Below, piece after piece: positions 10,601 to 21,891 of a DNA stretch of 64,000 nt; positions within the stretch are counted from its first letter, which is position 1, and every line of letters starts with the position of its first letter. The position numbers and the translations under genes were made by a program. Below the pieces are notes generated by a model. That model did not search any database. It was given only the letters and a program-made list of their open reading frames with translations, and had not been told where the DNA came from. This DNA comes from Henckelia pumila (taxonomy: Eukaryota; Streptophyta; Magnoliopsida; Lamiales; Gesneriaceae), in NCBI RefSeq assembly GCF_033568475.1, contig NC_133120.1, positions 57,213,499 through 57,277,498 on the forward strand, in the 5' to 3' direction.

Positions 10601-11553
10601 TAGGGATGTTGCAGTCAACAAAGATATGGTTATCAGGTAGATTTTCGATGAAGGATTTGGGTGAGGCATCCTACATTCTTGGGATACAGATCTATAGGGA
10701 TAGATCTAAGAGAATGATAGGACTCACTCAATCAACCTACATCGATACCATATTGAAACGGTTTTCAATGGATGGGTCCAAGAGAGGACATCTACCCATG
10801 TGTCATGGAGTTTCTCTATCCAAGTCTATGTGTCCCAAGACTGATGCAGAGATAGAGAATATGACACATGTACCATATGCGTCAGCTATAGGTAGTATCA
10901 TGTATGGGATGATATCTACCAGACCGGATGTAGCATTTGCTCTGAGTGTCACGAGCAGATATCAGTCTAATCCTGGTCAGATGCATTGGAAAGCCGTGAA
11001 GGACATTCTTAAGTACTTGCGAAGGACTAAGAATATGTTCATGGTTTATGGAGGACGAGAACTCAAACTGGAAGGCTATACCGACTCTAGCTTCCAAAGT
11101 GATGTGGATGACTCGAAGTCAACCTCTGGATTTGTGTTCATGCTCAATGGCGGTGCTGTCTCTTGGAAGAGTTCCAAGCAGGACACCACAGCGGATTCCA
11201 CCACTGAGGCTGAATACATTGCAGCATCAGCTGCTGCTAAAGAGGCCGTTTGGATGAGGAATTTCGTCCAAGAGTTGGGCGTCATTCCTGAATTTGTTGG
11301 TCCAGTCCCGGTGTACTGCGACAACACGGGTGCCGTTGCTCAAGCAAAGGAACCAAGGTCTCATCAAAGATCCAAACACGTACTGAGGAAATACCACATA
11401 ATCCGGGAGATTGTGGAAAGAGGAGACATCAGTGTCGAACGAGTGGCCTCTGCAGACAATATCGCTGATCCACTTACTAAGCCTTTGCCAGGACCATTGT
11501 TTGACAAACATCGCGAAGCAATGGGTCTACGTAGTATGACTAGTTGGCTATAG
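7639..11553 (+). CDS. Copia Gag-Pol polyprotein, intact
   Basis: One uninterrupted frame of 1304 residues from ATG 7639 to TAG 11553; an upstream TTG in frame at 7600 is not a credible start. Domain order is Copia type. Gag occupies about residues 1-240 (starting MNSRNPLFSILEQ). A CCHC knuckle, CHYCKKPGHWKRNC, lies at about 251-264 and the protease WVLDTG has catalytic D294. The integrase HHCC region has LWHARLGH near 434. The integrase DDE residues are D495, D558 and E594, giving DD35E spacing. RT spans about 810-1050 with YVDD at 977-980. RNase H includes GYTDSS (D1149) and TEAEY, and the tail has NIADPLTKPL. All catalytic residues I can check are present and no frameshift is seen. A T-rich tract ending in CAG at about 7627 could be a splice acceptor just upstream of the start. 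Confidence 0.96.
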   Translation: MNSRNPLFSILEQNKLTGANYTEWFRKLKIVLTSEKMLYVLEKAPPKEAPADISPEELAKLDAWCDHDIKTKCYMQASMSDELQRRFEDTVNAADIHTQLKELFGAQSRAERFSTVKELMTCRMREGTSVRDHGVRVIWLIQKLATLDLVLEHELNVDLLLLSLPSSFDGFVINFNMNKIEATLEEMVNMLVTYESTLKKDKPAFLVGSSSSAKKGPSMKGKKRSAPPKKVEPEKKQKTKASNDGKSKDVCHYCKKPGHWKRNCKEYLGQLGTAKGMFYIEINMSLNTTSWVLDTGCGSHICNDLQVMTRSRRLRMGETQLRLGNGSRVEATAIGDVCLILQNGFKLLLRDVLFVPDLIKNIISISMLDRDGYSCNFVNGICSIYKNECLIGNGQLENDLYNLKLKDVPVNCIDKPATTNKRKIDSQNPANLWHARLGHISSRRMNKLVGEGMFDMSDINSLPTCESCLKGKMTKSPFKGKPERSQNLLDLIHSDVCGPFGVGTQHGHTYFITFTDDYSRYGYLYLMKYKSEAFEKFKEFKAEVENKLGKSIKALRSDRGGEYLSTEFLDYLKENGILSQWTPPMTPQLNGVSERRNRTLLDMVRSMMSFTELPPSFWGYALETAVLLLNNVHTKAVDKTPYELWNGKAPKYSYLRIWGCPAYVKRTVGDKLDSRSSLCYFVGYPKNSIGYYFYYPAETKVFVSRNATFLEKEFLLDKKGEMMELEEVREEPEIQNNDPTPQEPLLDTPAPRRSERTSRPPVRYGLLLEEGQDEPDIGCDPRSFKEAISDADSNLWLEAMQSELDSMHTNQVWSLVDPPDGIVPIGCKWIYKRKLGPDGKVLTYKARLVAKGYTQRQGVDYDETFSPVAMFKSIRILIAIAAWYDYEIWQMDVKTAFLNGDIKEEIYMKQPEGFTSMGSEHKVCKLQRSIYGLKQESRSWNQKFDETIKDFGFIKNPEEPCVYKKVVKDAVTFLVLYVDDILLIGNDVGMLQSTKIWLSGRFSMKDLGEASYILGIQIYRDRSKRMIGLTQSTYIDTILKRFSMDGSKRGHLPMCHGVSLSKSMCPKTDAEIENMTHVPYASAIGSIMYGMISTRPDVAFALSVTSRYQSNPGQMHWKAVKDILKYLRRTKNMFMVYGGRELKLEGYTDSSFQSDVDDSKSTSGFVFMLNGGAVSWKSSKQDTTADSTTEAEYIAASAAAKEAVWMRNFVQELGVIPEFVGPVPVYCDNTGAVAQAKEPRSHQRSKHVLRKYHIIREIVERGDISVERVASADNIADPLTKPLPGPLFDKHREAMGLRSMTSWL

Positions 11554-11567
11554 GGCAAGTGGGAGAT

Positions 11568-13432
11568 TGTAAGAGTGGGTGCCCAGTGAGCCAACTGTGT
11601 GGCTATGGGCTTTGTTGACTCTTTGTATAAACAATCTTTTGTTTAATATTATTTACACTTTTATGGCAATGACTTTATATTACTTCATATTGTTATATTG
11701 TGATATACTATTGTTGTTTTGATAAAGACCTTGAATATACTATAGTGTATGTAAGATGTGGTAGAACATGGAGATGTCTATCATGAAATACATCTTATAG
11801 TCACTGTATATTCTAAAATCGTTCCTAGTCGATTGAGCCGTCCGATAATAAGGATAAGGATCGCTCGAGTTTGAGACTAGCATTTGCGATGCGGAGTACC
11901 ACGTTTCATTGGTAGGGAACATGGAGATGTTCGAAGCATGCAAATGGATATTCATAGGATGAATAGTCGAACTACCCTATCCGGACTTTCCAAGTGGTTA
12001 TCACTTATCGAGTGGATAAAGTCCGCGGTTTTGGTTGTACACCATTAGTCCTTACGACTTGAAACATCATGGAGACTCTATATGCTAGTACTGTGCTTTG
12101 ACTCGTTTACCGACTCTGAGGGGGTCATCAGGTGTCGAGATTGGGTACAGTTACGACACATATAGGAGTCAATGCATTGTTGTCAAGGATTCACCACATA
12201 CTTGCGAGTATGGATATCCTATGCGATCTGAGGAGATATTAGTGTGACAAATCTCTGGCCAGAGTACTTGATGTGATTTAAGAAATGGTTTCTTAGTAGC
12301 ACATGCGATGTCACTAATTTGATCTTCAAGATGTATTGCATAGTTATCGAATCTTGAGCGACTCTCGATATACCAATGGTTGTTGATTCGATCGGGATAT
12401 ATGGATGAAGGGACCGTACTGTACGTTAACCAAAATCTACTGGTTCTTGTAGGCACTATCAGTGATACCTAGGGAATCATGGGGCGATGTTGCTAGGCGC
12501 TTTACCATGATTCGTTGGGCAAGTCGGAAAGTGTTGTTCCGAGTCACAAGGAGTTGTGAGCCCACGGCTAGCTGTATCCCTGAACCATTGAGGGTCACAC
12601 AGTGTAATGGAGTTTTAATCCCCGTTGAGATAGTTAAATTTAAAGAGTTAAATTTAATGAACTAAGGAGTTGGACTTCTTAAATAAGAGTAAGGGAGTAG
12701 GATTTCCTAAAATGACATAGGGATGGACATTTTTGGAAATCACTGAATTCGGATTCAGGAAAATTTATTTTGACTTTAAAACGTGCAGAAATGGTTTCTG
12801 TGCACATTGGTGAAATCGTTTCATCAATCGGAGTCACGATGAATTTTATATTAATTTCTGAACGAGTGGGCTTTGCTTGTCGGGCCCCAGCTTATGACTA
12901 ATGGGCCCTAAGGTGTTAGTGGCCTGCATTATAAATAAGTTATTTCAGTACAGAAATTACACACAACAGGTCATAATTTTTGAGAGCTAATTTTCGAAAA
13001 ACCCTAGCCTCTCTTAAGAATATTTCGGCCGCCCCTCCCTACCTCTGCCCGAGATTTTCCGGTCTGTGATTTTGAATCGCAGTAAGGAATAACGAATCAA
13101 ATTCGTGTATTCTCTTCGCAGAAAACTTCTGATAGATTTTCTAGTGCAATCTATCAGAGGGATTAAACCTCTGTTCGTGGACCTGATTGAAGGCGTTCAT
13201 CGGTTCCAGGGAGAGACAACAAGAGCAGAATTGTTCTGTTGGTGTCCATTAATCTCGTTGCGAGATTTGAGGTAAAATTTATTTAATTGTTATTTAAATT
13301 TTACACACACGTAATTCAATCGTTGTATGGTTGATACCCACACCATGGAATCGTTCCATGAGAAAATTTTTAAACTTCCGCTGCACCGGGTATCAATCGT
13401 AATTGGTCTGGGAACTCGCCAGTTTTCCAACA
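11568..13432 (+). repeat. 3' LTR of the intact Copia element
   Basis: 1865 bp, TG...CA, preceded by the purine-rich tract GGGCAAGTGGGAGA (11553-11566), which primes plus-strand DNA synthesis. It is followed directly by the GTTAT target duplication at 13433-13437. Confidence 0.95.
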
Positions 13433-13437
13433 GTTAT

Positions 13438-13864
13438 AGCCAAGTCTGCTGGTAATTATTGGGAATTTAAAATGTCGGGTACAAAATCCGACGGTGCGTA
13501 ATTATATCTCAAGAGAGTTGTGTTGTGTTGAAGGATTGTTGAGAGGAGGGTTCTTGATTGTGAAGCATTACACTGAATTTTTATAGGTCGGCGAACAGTC
13601 TTGAGACTTTGTCTTTTGAAGTTGCATGTAACTGGGTAACATGACACACACACACACGTTCGAGGCTATAACTCTAGTTGAAATGTCTGGATATTGAACT
13701 TGTTCCGTTGTTAGCATCTTAACGCCTTTCTTGATCATACATTGAGTTTATTCCTGAGGCACAAATGTGATGATCATTGTTATTTTTGTTATGGATCATG
13801 CATTAGACTTTATTGTTGCTTTTGGGTTGCTCGAGGGCGAGCAAGGATTAAGTATGAGGGATTT
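13438..13864 (+). other. 3' internal end of a Gypsy (Tat/Athila-like) element
   Basis: Non-coding sequence ending with the hairpin TTGCTCGAGGGCGAGCAA and the purine-rich tract TTAAGTATGAGGGA immediately before an LTR. This hairpin-plus-purine-tract layout is usual before the 3' LTR of plant Tat/Athila-like elements. It also holds a short (AC)n run near 13642. Orientation and type agree with the gag-protease remnant at 1127-2545. Confidence 0.55.
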
Positions 13865-15265
13865 TGATGTGATGATATTTTCATATATTTATGTGTGTTA
13901 ATTGGTGTGATTAGAAGAGTTTTCCTTGATTAAATTCATTGTATAGTTACTAATGAATGTTTTTGGTTTGATTTAGGAAAAGTAGGAAATGAGCAAAAAT
14001 ATAGAAGAAGAGTGTGCAACAAAGATCCGAGCCATGCAATGAAGAAAAGAACAAGCGCTGTTGAGGAAGATCATGCGCGTTTGCACATGATATTTGCACA
14101 AGTGAAGTGCAGAACAGAATTTGGAAGCTTGTTTGCACTACTTTTTGTGCAAACGCACTACTTGTTTGCGCTTGGCAAGAAAAGATGACCGCTCGATCCG
14201 CAAGATCCTACCGATCGAGCGGTGCCAAGGAATTGGAAAACATTAGGATTGGAAAAACACGCTCGCTCGATCGGTCAAGTTCTACAGATCGAGCGAGACG
14301 GGCTGTTCGCGAAAAAATCTGTAATTTAGGAATTTTTATTTTTAAGGACTCTAGCCTTAATTAAAATATATATCTCAAATTTTAGAGTCTTGGGAATTAT
14401 TCTGAAGATCTTTTTGGACGGCTTAGAACGTGGAGAACATCTTGGCGGCTAGGTTTTCTTCTCTTTTTTTTAGATTTAATTTTTCTTTCATGAATTTTGC
14501 TTGAAAATTCATGAAAATTTGTGGCTAAGTTTTAGTACTTGGTTGAGGAAGACGAACCCTTGATTTTGTTTATTCATGAGATTCGAATTTTTCATTGTTT
14601 AATTCCAAATTGCGTATCAAGAGTTGTTTTAGATTGATTGTCATGCTTTTATGTGAGATTTTAGGATTGATCACCTTAGGATTTTTCTATACAATCTATT
14701 GCTAAATTAGAATTCAAATCCGTAATTGTTTGAATCATCTGATTTTTGAAGCAACTATGATTAATATTTTCTGCTGTTGAATTTGTTAAATCGTAGGAAC
14801 AACAATTGAATAGATCACATACAATCGCTTTTATTTGTGTTGTCTAGATTCATCAGTTTTACTCATTTGAATGCTGCCGTTTGTTTAAATCTAATCACTG
14901 GTATTGGGTTAATTTATGGGATAAGGGTTAACTTAGAACGCTGGTGTCTAGTTAACTAAAATTAAGGTGAAATAGAAATTAAATTTCCAATGATGAATAT
15001 TCAATGTGAATTAATTATTTTTAGGGAAACGATGATCGAATGAATAATTTCAAGGGTGTAGTCGACCGATACCAAGTCTCGTTAGTTTATTGATCTTTCT
15101 TATTTTAATTCTTGCATAGTAGTTAGTAAAATCCAAAAAACCTCTTTTATTGTTTTCAATATTTTAAGAACACTATTTAAATTTCATTTTCCTCGTGAAA
15201 CGATCCCTACTCACACTACTGCATATTTTGTTATCTGATTTGAGATGGGTAATTTGGGCGTGACA
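13865..15265 (+). mobile_element. LTR of a Gypsy (Tat-like) element
   Basis: About 1.4 kb, beginning TGATGTGATGATATTTTC after the purine tract and ending GGTAATTTGGGCGTGACA. The 3' end (ATGGGTAATTTGGGCGTG...CA) is typical of Tat-like LTRs. No primer-binding site follows, so it is a 3' LTR. It carries two GCTCGATCG-type hairpins at 14189-14223 and 14260-14300. No gene is supported inside it. Confidence 0.65.
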
Positions 15266-15500
15266 CGACTGAGCGCTACCACCACCAGGATGAACACTGA
15301 ATCTACTACAGTGAGCTTATTTTAATATCTGCTGTCTCAAATCTGAAACATCTGGAACAATGATTCTGTTATTCACATATAAAACATCATCAGCACTGAC
15401 CTGATATTCGGAACAATTCCCTGATTTGATCATCTAAATTGATTTCTGAATACTCAAATCTGATTTCTGCGCTTATTTTATTTGAATCAACAGTTATGGC
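15266..15500 (-). pseudogene. Gypsy integrase zinc-domain scrap
   Basis: On the minus strand a short stretch reads RIIVPDVSDLRQQIL and, after a stop, AHCSRFSVHPGG. This is the HHCC zinc-binding region that opens a Gypsy integrase. It is shorter than a domain, has frame breaks, and is cut at 15265 by the neighbouring LTR end. Confidence 0.6.
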
Positions 15501-15537
15501 TCAGCTCGAATAGCACAAACTCGAATATGATGTATAG

Positions 15538-16250
15538 TTGAAGAAAGTGGTATTTCTTGGACATATTATCTCCGGAGATGGCATTTATGTTGATCCAAGC
15601 AAAGTCAAAGCAGTGATCAGTTGGCCTAGACCGACATCTGTACCAGAGATACGGAGTTTTATGGGTTTAGCAGGTTATTATCGCCGATTTATCAAAGATT
15701 TTTCTAGCATTGCGAAGCCTATTACTCAATTGACTCAGAAGAATGCACCGTATGTTTGGACTGAAGCATGTGAGGCTAGTTTCATTGAGTTGAAGAAGAG
15801 GTTGACGAGTGCACCAGTTTTGACAATTCCTTCAGGTACTGGTGATTTTATTGTATATTGTGATGCTTCTCACAGGGGATTAGGATGTATTATTATGCAG
15901 CGAGGACATGTTATTGCTTATGCCTTGAGATAGTTGAAGTCGCATGAGACGAGATATACAATTCATGATCTTGAATTGGCAGTCATTGTCTTTGCATTGA
16001 ATATATGGCGACATTATCTATACGGTGAGAAGTTTGAAATTTATTCTGACCATAAAATCTTGAAATATCTGTTTTTGCAGTCTGAACTGAACATGAGGCA
16101 ACGAATATGGCTAGACTTATTGAAAGATTTTGATTGCGAGATCAAATATTATCCAAGAAATTCAAATGCTGCTGCAGATGCCCTAAGTAGGAAGGTATGC
16201 TCTTTATCATTATCTACCATATCTAGTTTGGTAGAGTATTGTTGTGATCA
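15538..16250 (+). pseudogene. Gypsy RT thumb and RNase H fragment
   Basis: The plus strand encodes the end of a Ty3/Gypsy RT ([27 protein letters not shown]) and its RNase H ([38 protein letters not shown]). The frame is interrupted by one TAG at 15931-15933. The RT palm is absent upstream. At about 16250 it meets, tail to tail, the integrase of the minus-strand element to the right. Confidence 0.85.
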
Positions 16251-17106
16251 TGCAAGCCCTCAACATGTCTTCAAGTATCTGGATTACTCGTTCTGATTGA
16301 CCATCTGTCTGAGGATGGAAAGTTGTGCTGAAAGCTAACTTTGTTCCCAAACCTCGGTGTAAACTTCCCCAAAAATTTGAGGTAAACTTAGGATCTCTGT
16401 CAGACACTATTCTCATTGGAACTCCATGTAATCTTACAATTTCCAGAATGTGCAGCTCTGCATACTGATTCATCGAGAAATTATTCCTGACTGGAAGAAA
16501 ATGAGCTGACTTTGTTAACATGTCAACTATCACCCAAATTGAGTTCATCCTTCGTGGTGTAACTGGCAATCCTACCACGAAATCCATAGTGACGTCTTCC
16601 CACTTCCATGTGGGTATAGGCAATGGTTTCAAAAGTCCTACTGGCCTCTGGTACTCAATCTTCTCCTGCTGACAAGTCAAACATTCACTCACAAATCTGA
16701 AAATATCCCTCTTCATCCCTGGACACCAATATAAAGATTTCAAATCCTTAAACATCTTGGTGCTTCCGGGATGGAGAGAATATGGAGCAGTATGTGCTTC
16801 TGTCATCACTTCTTGTCTTAGTGAATCTACTGCTCACACCCACATTCTACTCTTGTGATCAACAATTCCATCTTTGACGGTATACAGGGTACCACCCTTA
16901 GCCTCAACCCTATTCCTCCATAATTTCAAATGTTCATCAGAAGCTTGACCTACTCGAATTCTATCAAGAAAACTTGGTACTACTGTTAAGGCTGATAGAG
17001 TGCATACCTCCATTGGTTCGGATACCTCCAAATTAATACACTCAAAATCTGCAATTAATTCTTTTTGAACTGTCAACTGGTTCAATGTCGCAGACTTGCA
17101 ACTCAA
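16251..17106 (-). pseudogene. Gypsy integrase, C-terminally truncated
   Basis: Minus-strand pieces give the integrase zinc region (LHPGSTKMFKDLK, CLTCQQEK) and much of the DDE core ([39 protein letters not shown]). The catalytic D-D-E residues are visible. A stop at about 16832 separates the core from the upstream linker (16834-17106). Sequence after DMLRAC diverges at the junction near 16251, removing the C-terminal part. Confidence 0.85.
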
Positions 17107-17157
17107 CTCATCTGCTACTACATTAGCCTTACCTGGATGGTATCTAATGTCACAATC

Positions 17158-18434
17158 TTAGTCCTTCACCAATTCCAGCCAGCATCTCTGCCTCATACTC
17201 AAATCCTTCTGAGTGAAAAAGTACCTGAAGCTATTGTGGTCGATGAAAATCTGACACTTCTCACCATACAAATAGTGTCTCCACATCTTCAAGGCAAAAA
17301 AAACTGCTGCCAACTCAAGATCATTTGTCGGATAATTCTTCTCATGAATTTTCAGCTGTCGTGATGCATAAGCTATCACTTTACCATTTTGCATCAAAAC
17401 AGCCCCTAACAAACTCTTAGAAGCATCGGTATAAACCACAAAACTACCTGTGCCTTTTGTAATCGCTAGCACTGGCGCTGTCATCAGTCTCTCCTTCAAC
17501 TCTTCAAAGCTTTTCTCACACTGTTCTGACCATACAAACTTCACACTCTTCCGGGTTAAAGATGTCAATGGTAGAGCTATTTTGGAGAAATCTTTAATAA
17601 ACCTCCTGTAGTAGACAGCTAAACCCAAGAAACCCCGTATTTCTTTAGCATTCTTCGGAGCAACCCAATTCCGAACTGCTTTGACCTTAGACGGATCAAC
17701 CTCAATCCCCTTCGCTGAAACTATATGCCCCAAAAATGCGATCTTCTCTAGCCAAAATTCACACTTACTGAACTTAGCATACAATTGTTTCTTCTTCAAA
17801 ATCTGCAACACTGTAAACAAGTGCTGACGATGTTCCTCAAGACTGTGAGAATAGATCAATATGTCATCTATAAAAACTATGACAAACTGACTAAGAAAGG
17901 TTGAAACACCTTGTTCATCTGATCCACGAACACGGCTGGTGCATTGGTCAACCCAAACGGCATTACCAAGAACTCGTAGTGGCCATAGCGAGTCCTGAAT
18001 GCTGTCTTCTGCACGTCTTCATCCTTCACTTTCAGTTGGTGGTAGCCTGATCATAGATCGATTTTTGAGAATACCACAGCTCGGAGCATAAGGTCAAACA
18101 GATCATCTATCCTGGGCAAGGGATATTTGTTCTTCACTGTAACTCGATTCAGTTCTCTGTAGTCAATGCACAACCTCATCGACTCATCCTTCTTCTTAAC
18201 AAACAACACCGGTGCACCCTAAGGCGATACACTCGGTTTAATGAACCCCTTATCCAGTGACTCTTGCAACTGATCCTTCAGTTCTTTCATCTCAGTCAAT
18301 GTTAACCGGTACGGTTCCTTAGAAGCTGGCTTAGTTCCAGGCAACAACTCAATCCCAAATTTGACTTCCCTGACTGGAGGCAATCCCGCAACATCATCAG
18401 GAAAGACTTCTGGAAAATCCTTCACCACTTCCAC
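17158..18434 (-). pseudogene. Gypsy reverse transcriptase and RNase H, frameshifted
   Basis: The RT start reads [19 protein letters not shown] (18434 downward). The palm motif FIDDILIYS lies at about 17850-17885, followed by [15 protein letters not shown], the connection and RNase H ([28 protein letters not shown]). The frame breaks between 18219 and 17859 and just before FIDD (FQPFL reads into another frame). DHNSFRYFF replaces the usual DHKSLKYLF, another sign of decay. Confidence 0.85.
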
Positions 18435-18449
18435 CTCTTCGAGTTTTGG

Positions 18450-18962
18450 TCACTGCATCTCTTGCTCACCCATAAGGCTTGCTAGAAAACCTATACAACC
18501 CTTGTTCAAAAGCTGCCAGGCCTTACCTGCCGAAATCACTCCTGACAAGCTCCTCTTAGCTGCAACATAGAACACAAACAGTTCCCCATTCTGAAGTTTC
18601 AATAACATTGTTCTCTGTTTACATTCAATAAAGGCTTCATGTCTAGTCAACCAGTCCATCCCTAAAATTATATTGAAATCTTCCATCTCCAAAACAATAA
18701 AATCTGCATACATATCCAAACCTTGCATTTGAATTTTACAGTCCCTAACAACTTGATTACTTTTCAATTCCCTTCCCGAAAGCAACGACACACTAAACCC
18801 CGAAACAGATTCATCCGGCATAATTCCTAGTTTCATCATAAATTTAACAGATATAAAAGAGTGTGTAGCTCCCGTATCTATCAATGCATTAGCAGGTAAA
18901 TCGACAATACGAATCATATCTGAGAAGATTGCAAACTCCGGATCAATTTGGTCATGCGTCAT
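18450..18962 (-). pseudogene. Gypsy aspartic protease
   Basis: About 170 residues containing ALIDTGATHSFIS, with the catalytic D-T-G, and FNIILGMDWL, the usual second half of a Ty3/Gypsy protease. It follows the gag zinc-knuckle region on the minus strand and precedes RT. The protease frame itself is open. Confidence 0.85.
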
Positions 18963-19984
18963 AGAAAAAATCCTTCCTTTGATAGGTTCCTTTGCTTGTG
19001 GGCAATCCTTAGAAAAATGCCCTAGCTTCTTGCAGTTAAATCATGAATTAGTTCCAAGCATGCATTGACCCGAATGTGGCTTCCCACACTTTTGGCAGAT
19101 AGGTGCATTCATCGGCTTAGGAACATTAGCTGCCAACTAATTCTGCCCTTGAGTTCGCGCCTGGTTAGGATTCTAGCGCTGCTGCTGCTGGGGTCTCCTC
19201 TGCGCTGGAGCCTGGTACGGCCTCTTTTTACTAGGCCCTTGCTGATTCCTTCCCTGATAACTAACTCTCTTCGCCTGCGACTCCTTAATGATGTAATTCC
19301 TATCCTTCTCAGATAACATAGCCTCATCAACTGATGCTTGATAAGTGGTCGCCCCACTTAATCTGACATCACGATGGATGAAGGCATTCAAACCCTCCAT
19401 AAAATGCTTCAGTTCCTCAGCAGGGTTTTCAGCGATCATTGGCGCAAAGTATCGCCTCCTCTCAAATTTCTTTACGTACTCTGCAATAGACATGCTCCCC
19501 TGGCAAATCTCCAGAAATTCTCTATCCAAACGGGTCCTGGTACTGATGGTGAAATACTTCGCATAGAAAACATCCATGAACCCATTCCAAGTCAACGTAG
19601 CCAAATTCACAGCTGAACGGGCCCCCTGCCACCATACTCTGGAATCATCCCGAAACATGAAGATCGCACATTTCACACGATTTGCATCGTTGAGCTGCAT
19701 ATAGTCAAAAATAACCTCCAAGGATTTTACCCATTCCTCGGCCACGATAGGATTGATCCTCCTTTGAACTCTGGTGGCCCCAATTCCTTGAACTGTTTGA
19801 AAATCGGATCATTGACCCTCGTTTGATTGTTGTTCCTGGCTCCTGCCTGCGCCTGAATCAACTACTGAATCTGTTCTCCTTGGGCCCTACTCTGCTCTTG
19901 CAACAGATTCGCCAACCCAGCCAAAAACTGTTTATTCTGGTTGTTCTGATCGCTCTCATTATTCGGGTTCCTACGGTTAGCCAT
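18963..19984 (-). pseudogene. Gypsy gag with zinc knuckles
   Basis: The likely start is the ATG at 19984 (minus), reading MANRRNPNNESDQ. The capsid part contains EEWVKSLEVIFDYM, RVWWQGARS, FMDVFYAKYF and SIAEYVKKFERR. A glutamine-rich linker and two knuckle-like motifs follow (CQKCGKPHSGQC; CKKLGHFSKDC, whose first residues are broken by a stop). Stops near 19140, 19750 and 19860 inactivate it. Confidence 0.8.
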
Positions 19985-20180
19985 TTTCCTGATGTCCAGC
20001 ATAGTCCACATACTTAATTACGTTTTAAACATAAACATCATACTTGAAACATGCATAACTCGTAGTTTGTAAATACTATCATGCATCTTAAACAATCCAT
20101 AACATAAAAACTTACAAACATGAAGAAGAAACATAGGGTCATGGTGAGTATACATGCGCGCGATGAATCCCAGAGCAAAC

Positions 20181-20192
20181 TGCTCTGATACC
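20181..20192 (-). promoter_or_regulatory. Primer-binding site of the minus-strand Gypsy element
   Basis: GCTCTGATACCA on the plus strand is the complement of TGGTATCAGAGC. It lies four bases inside the LTR end (TGTAACG at 20197) and fixes this as the 5' LTR of a minus-strand element. Confidence 0.9.
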
Positions 20193-21891
20193 AAGCTGTA
20201 ACGTCCCAACCTTTATTGGAGCGTTACTCAACATACATAATTCATTAATAAAAATCTTGGACAATTTAAAACTTTGCGGAAGCATCATCTCTTAATTAAA
20301 TAAGAGTAATAAAAGTGCACAAAATAATAGAAAATAACATTCAAAGACTTAGACTTTGCCGAAAATGGCCAACACAGACCCCTGCCTCTTCTTCATGTCC
20401 ACCCACGTAATCATCAATGAATGCATCAACATCATCGTTACCTGCACCATTCAAGTATAGTGAGTCTAACGACTCAACAAGCATAATGCATAAAAAGGGT
20501 TTTATAAACTTTAAATGAGAAAAGTATTACATATTCCTTCATGAAAAACTTATCATACATGCATCGTCATAAAAAATTTAAGGTGATGAGGTATGAGTAT
20601 TGTGGTAACCATCTTAAAGAGCCATTCATAGGTTCCTGTCGTACAACAAGCATATGGAATTACGCCCGTAAACTTTCATTCTTTGAATAGTGGCTTCGGA
20701 GCTCATCTCGAAGTGCATACCCTGTATAACCATCTCGTGAGCCATGTATGGATAGACACTTCGGAGCCCATCCCAAAGTGCATACCCCGTGTAATCACCA
20801 CAAGATGCATGAACCATCAAAATGTTTTCCATGCAAAATAACATTCATATTATCATATCATAATGTATCATGTCATTGTTATGAATCGCGAAAATTTGTA
20901 AAATCATGCTCTTAAAACTTCTCGTGTTAACTTCATGCGTGAACTGCTACAAAACATTTCATGAGAAATAGCTTTCATGAGAAAATCACATAATCATGCA
21001 ATACATAGTTTAACCGATCCACGTGAGTCGTTCTATCCGTATTGGGCAATCTATTTTGAAACTTTTTCCCATACAATGTCTTAAAAACATTTAAAAAAGC
21101 TTAAAAGATCTTAAAATTGGATTACAGACTTGAAATGGTTCAACTCAAAAATTTGAGGCAGAACCCCGCTCGCTCGGGCGCACAAAGTGCCCGATCGAGC
21201 GAGGCATGTCTCTCGCTCGGGCGCACCTTTATGCGCTCGAGCGACAGGCGGTCTGCAAAAAATCCCAGGCGACGAATCCTGCTCCCCTTCTCCCTGATTT
21301 TCTCAAATTTAAAAGATTTTCCTTCACCCAAAAATATTGAAATTTGAAAAGAATTCATTTCTAGGCACAAAACTTCAAAACTTGAAAAGAATTTTACTCG
21401 AAAAACAACCAACATCAAGAGTTTGATTAAAACTTACAAAAACACCATATCACATCAAAATTTCTTCATCTTAACTTCAAACCCCATCAAACCTCATTAC
21501 ATCTACACCCAAGACATCAGGAACACCTCACGCTTCACGTTTAAACTTCATACTCACAAAATTTTACAAAGAAACATGCATCGATCATCATAAAAACCAC
21601 TTAGGATTTCAAATTCAAAATAGATATAGCCTTGAATGAGTTTCAAAACAGTAAAAACTTTTCTGATTGATTTGGTTGGGATTAACCTGGATGAAGAGAT
21701 GATCTAGACTTGGGAAATCGAAGAACCCTAGCCTTGATGCAGCGTTTGAACGAGAGTGAGAGATTGGGAGAAGAGAAAGTGAGCGTTCCAAAATGAGAGA
21801 AATAAAATAATGAAACGCTTAATTAGATTTGTGACTAATGGGTTCCCAACGCGGCCCATTAGTTAATTAAAATACTTTGAAATATTATATC

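Larger units (their letters stand above)
3731..13432 (+). mobile_element. Complete Ty1/Copia LTR retrotransposon, apparently intact
   Basis: A 9702-bp element with two 1865-bp LTRs (TG...CA), a tRNA-Met primer-binding site, a 2-kb leader, a single intact polyprotein and a purine tract before the 3' LTR. The 5-bp target duplication GTTAT is perfect (3726-3730 and 13433-13437). I found no difference between the LTRs where I compared them, and the offset is a constant 7837 bp, so insertion was very recent. It landed in sequence that may belong to an older Gypsy element with parts on both sides. Every component needed for autonomous retrotransposition is visible; whether it is transcribed cannot be told here. 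Confidence 0.96.
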
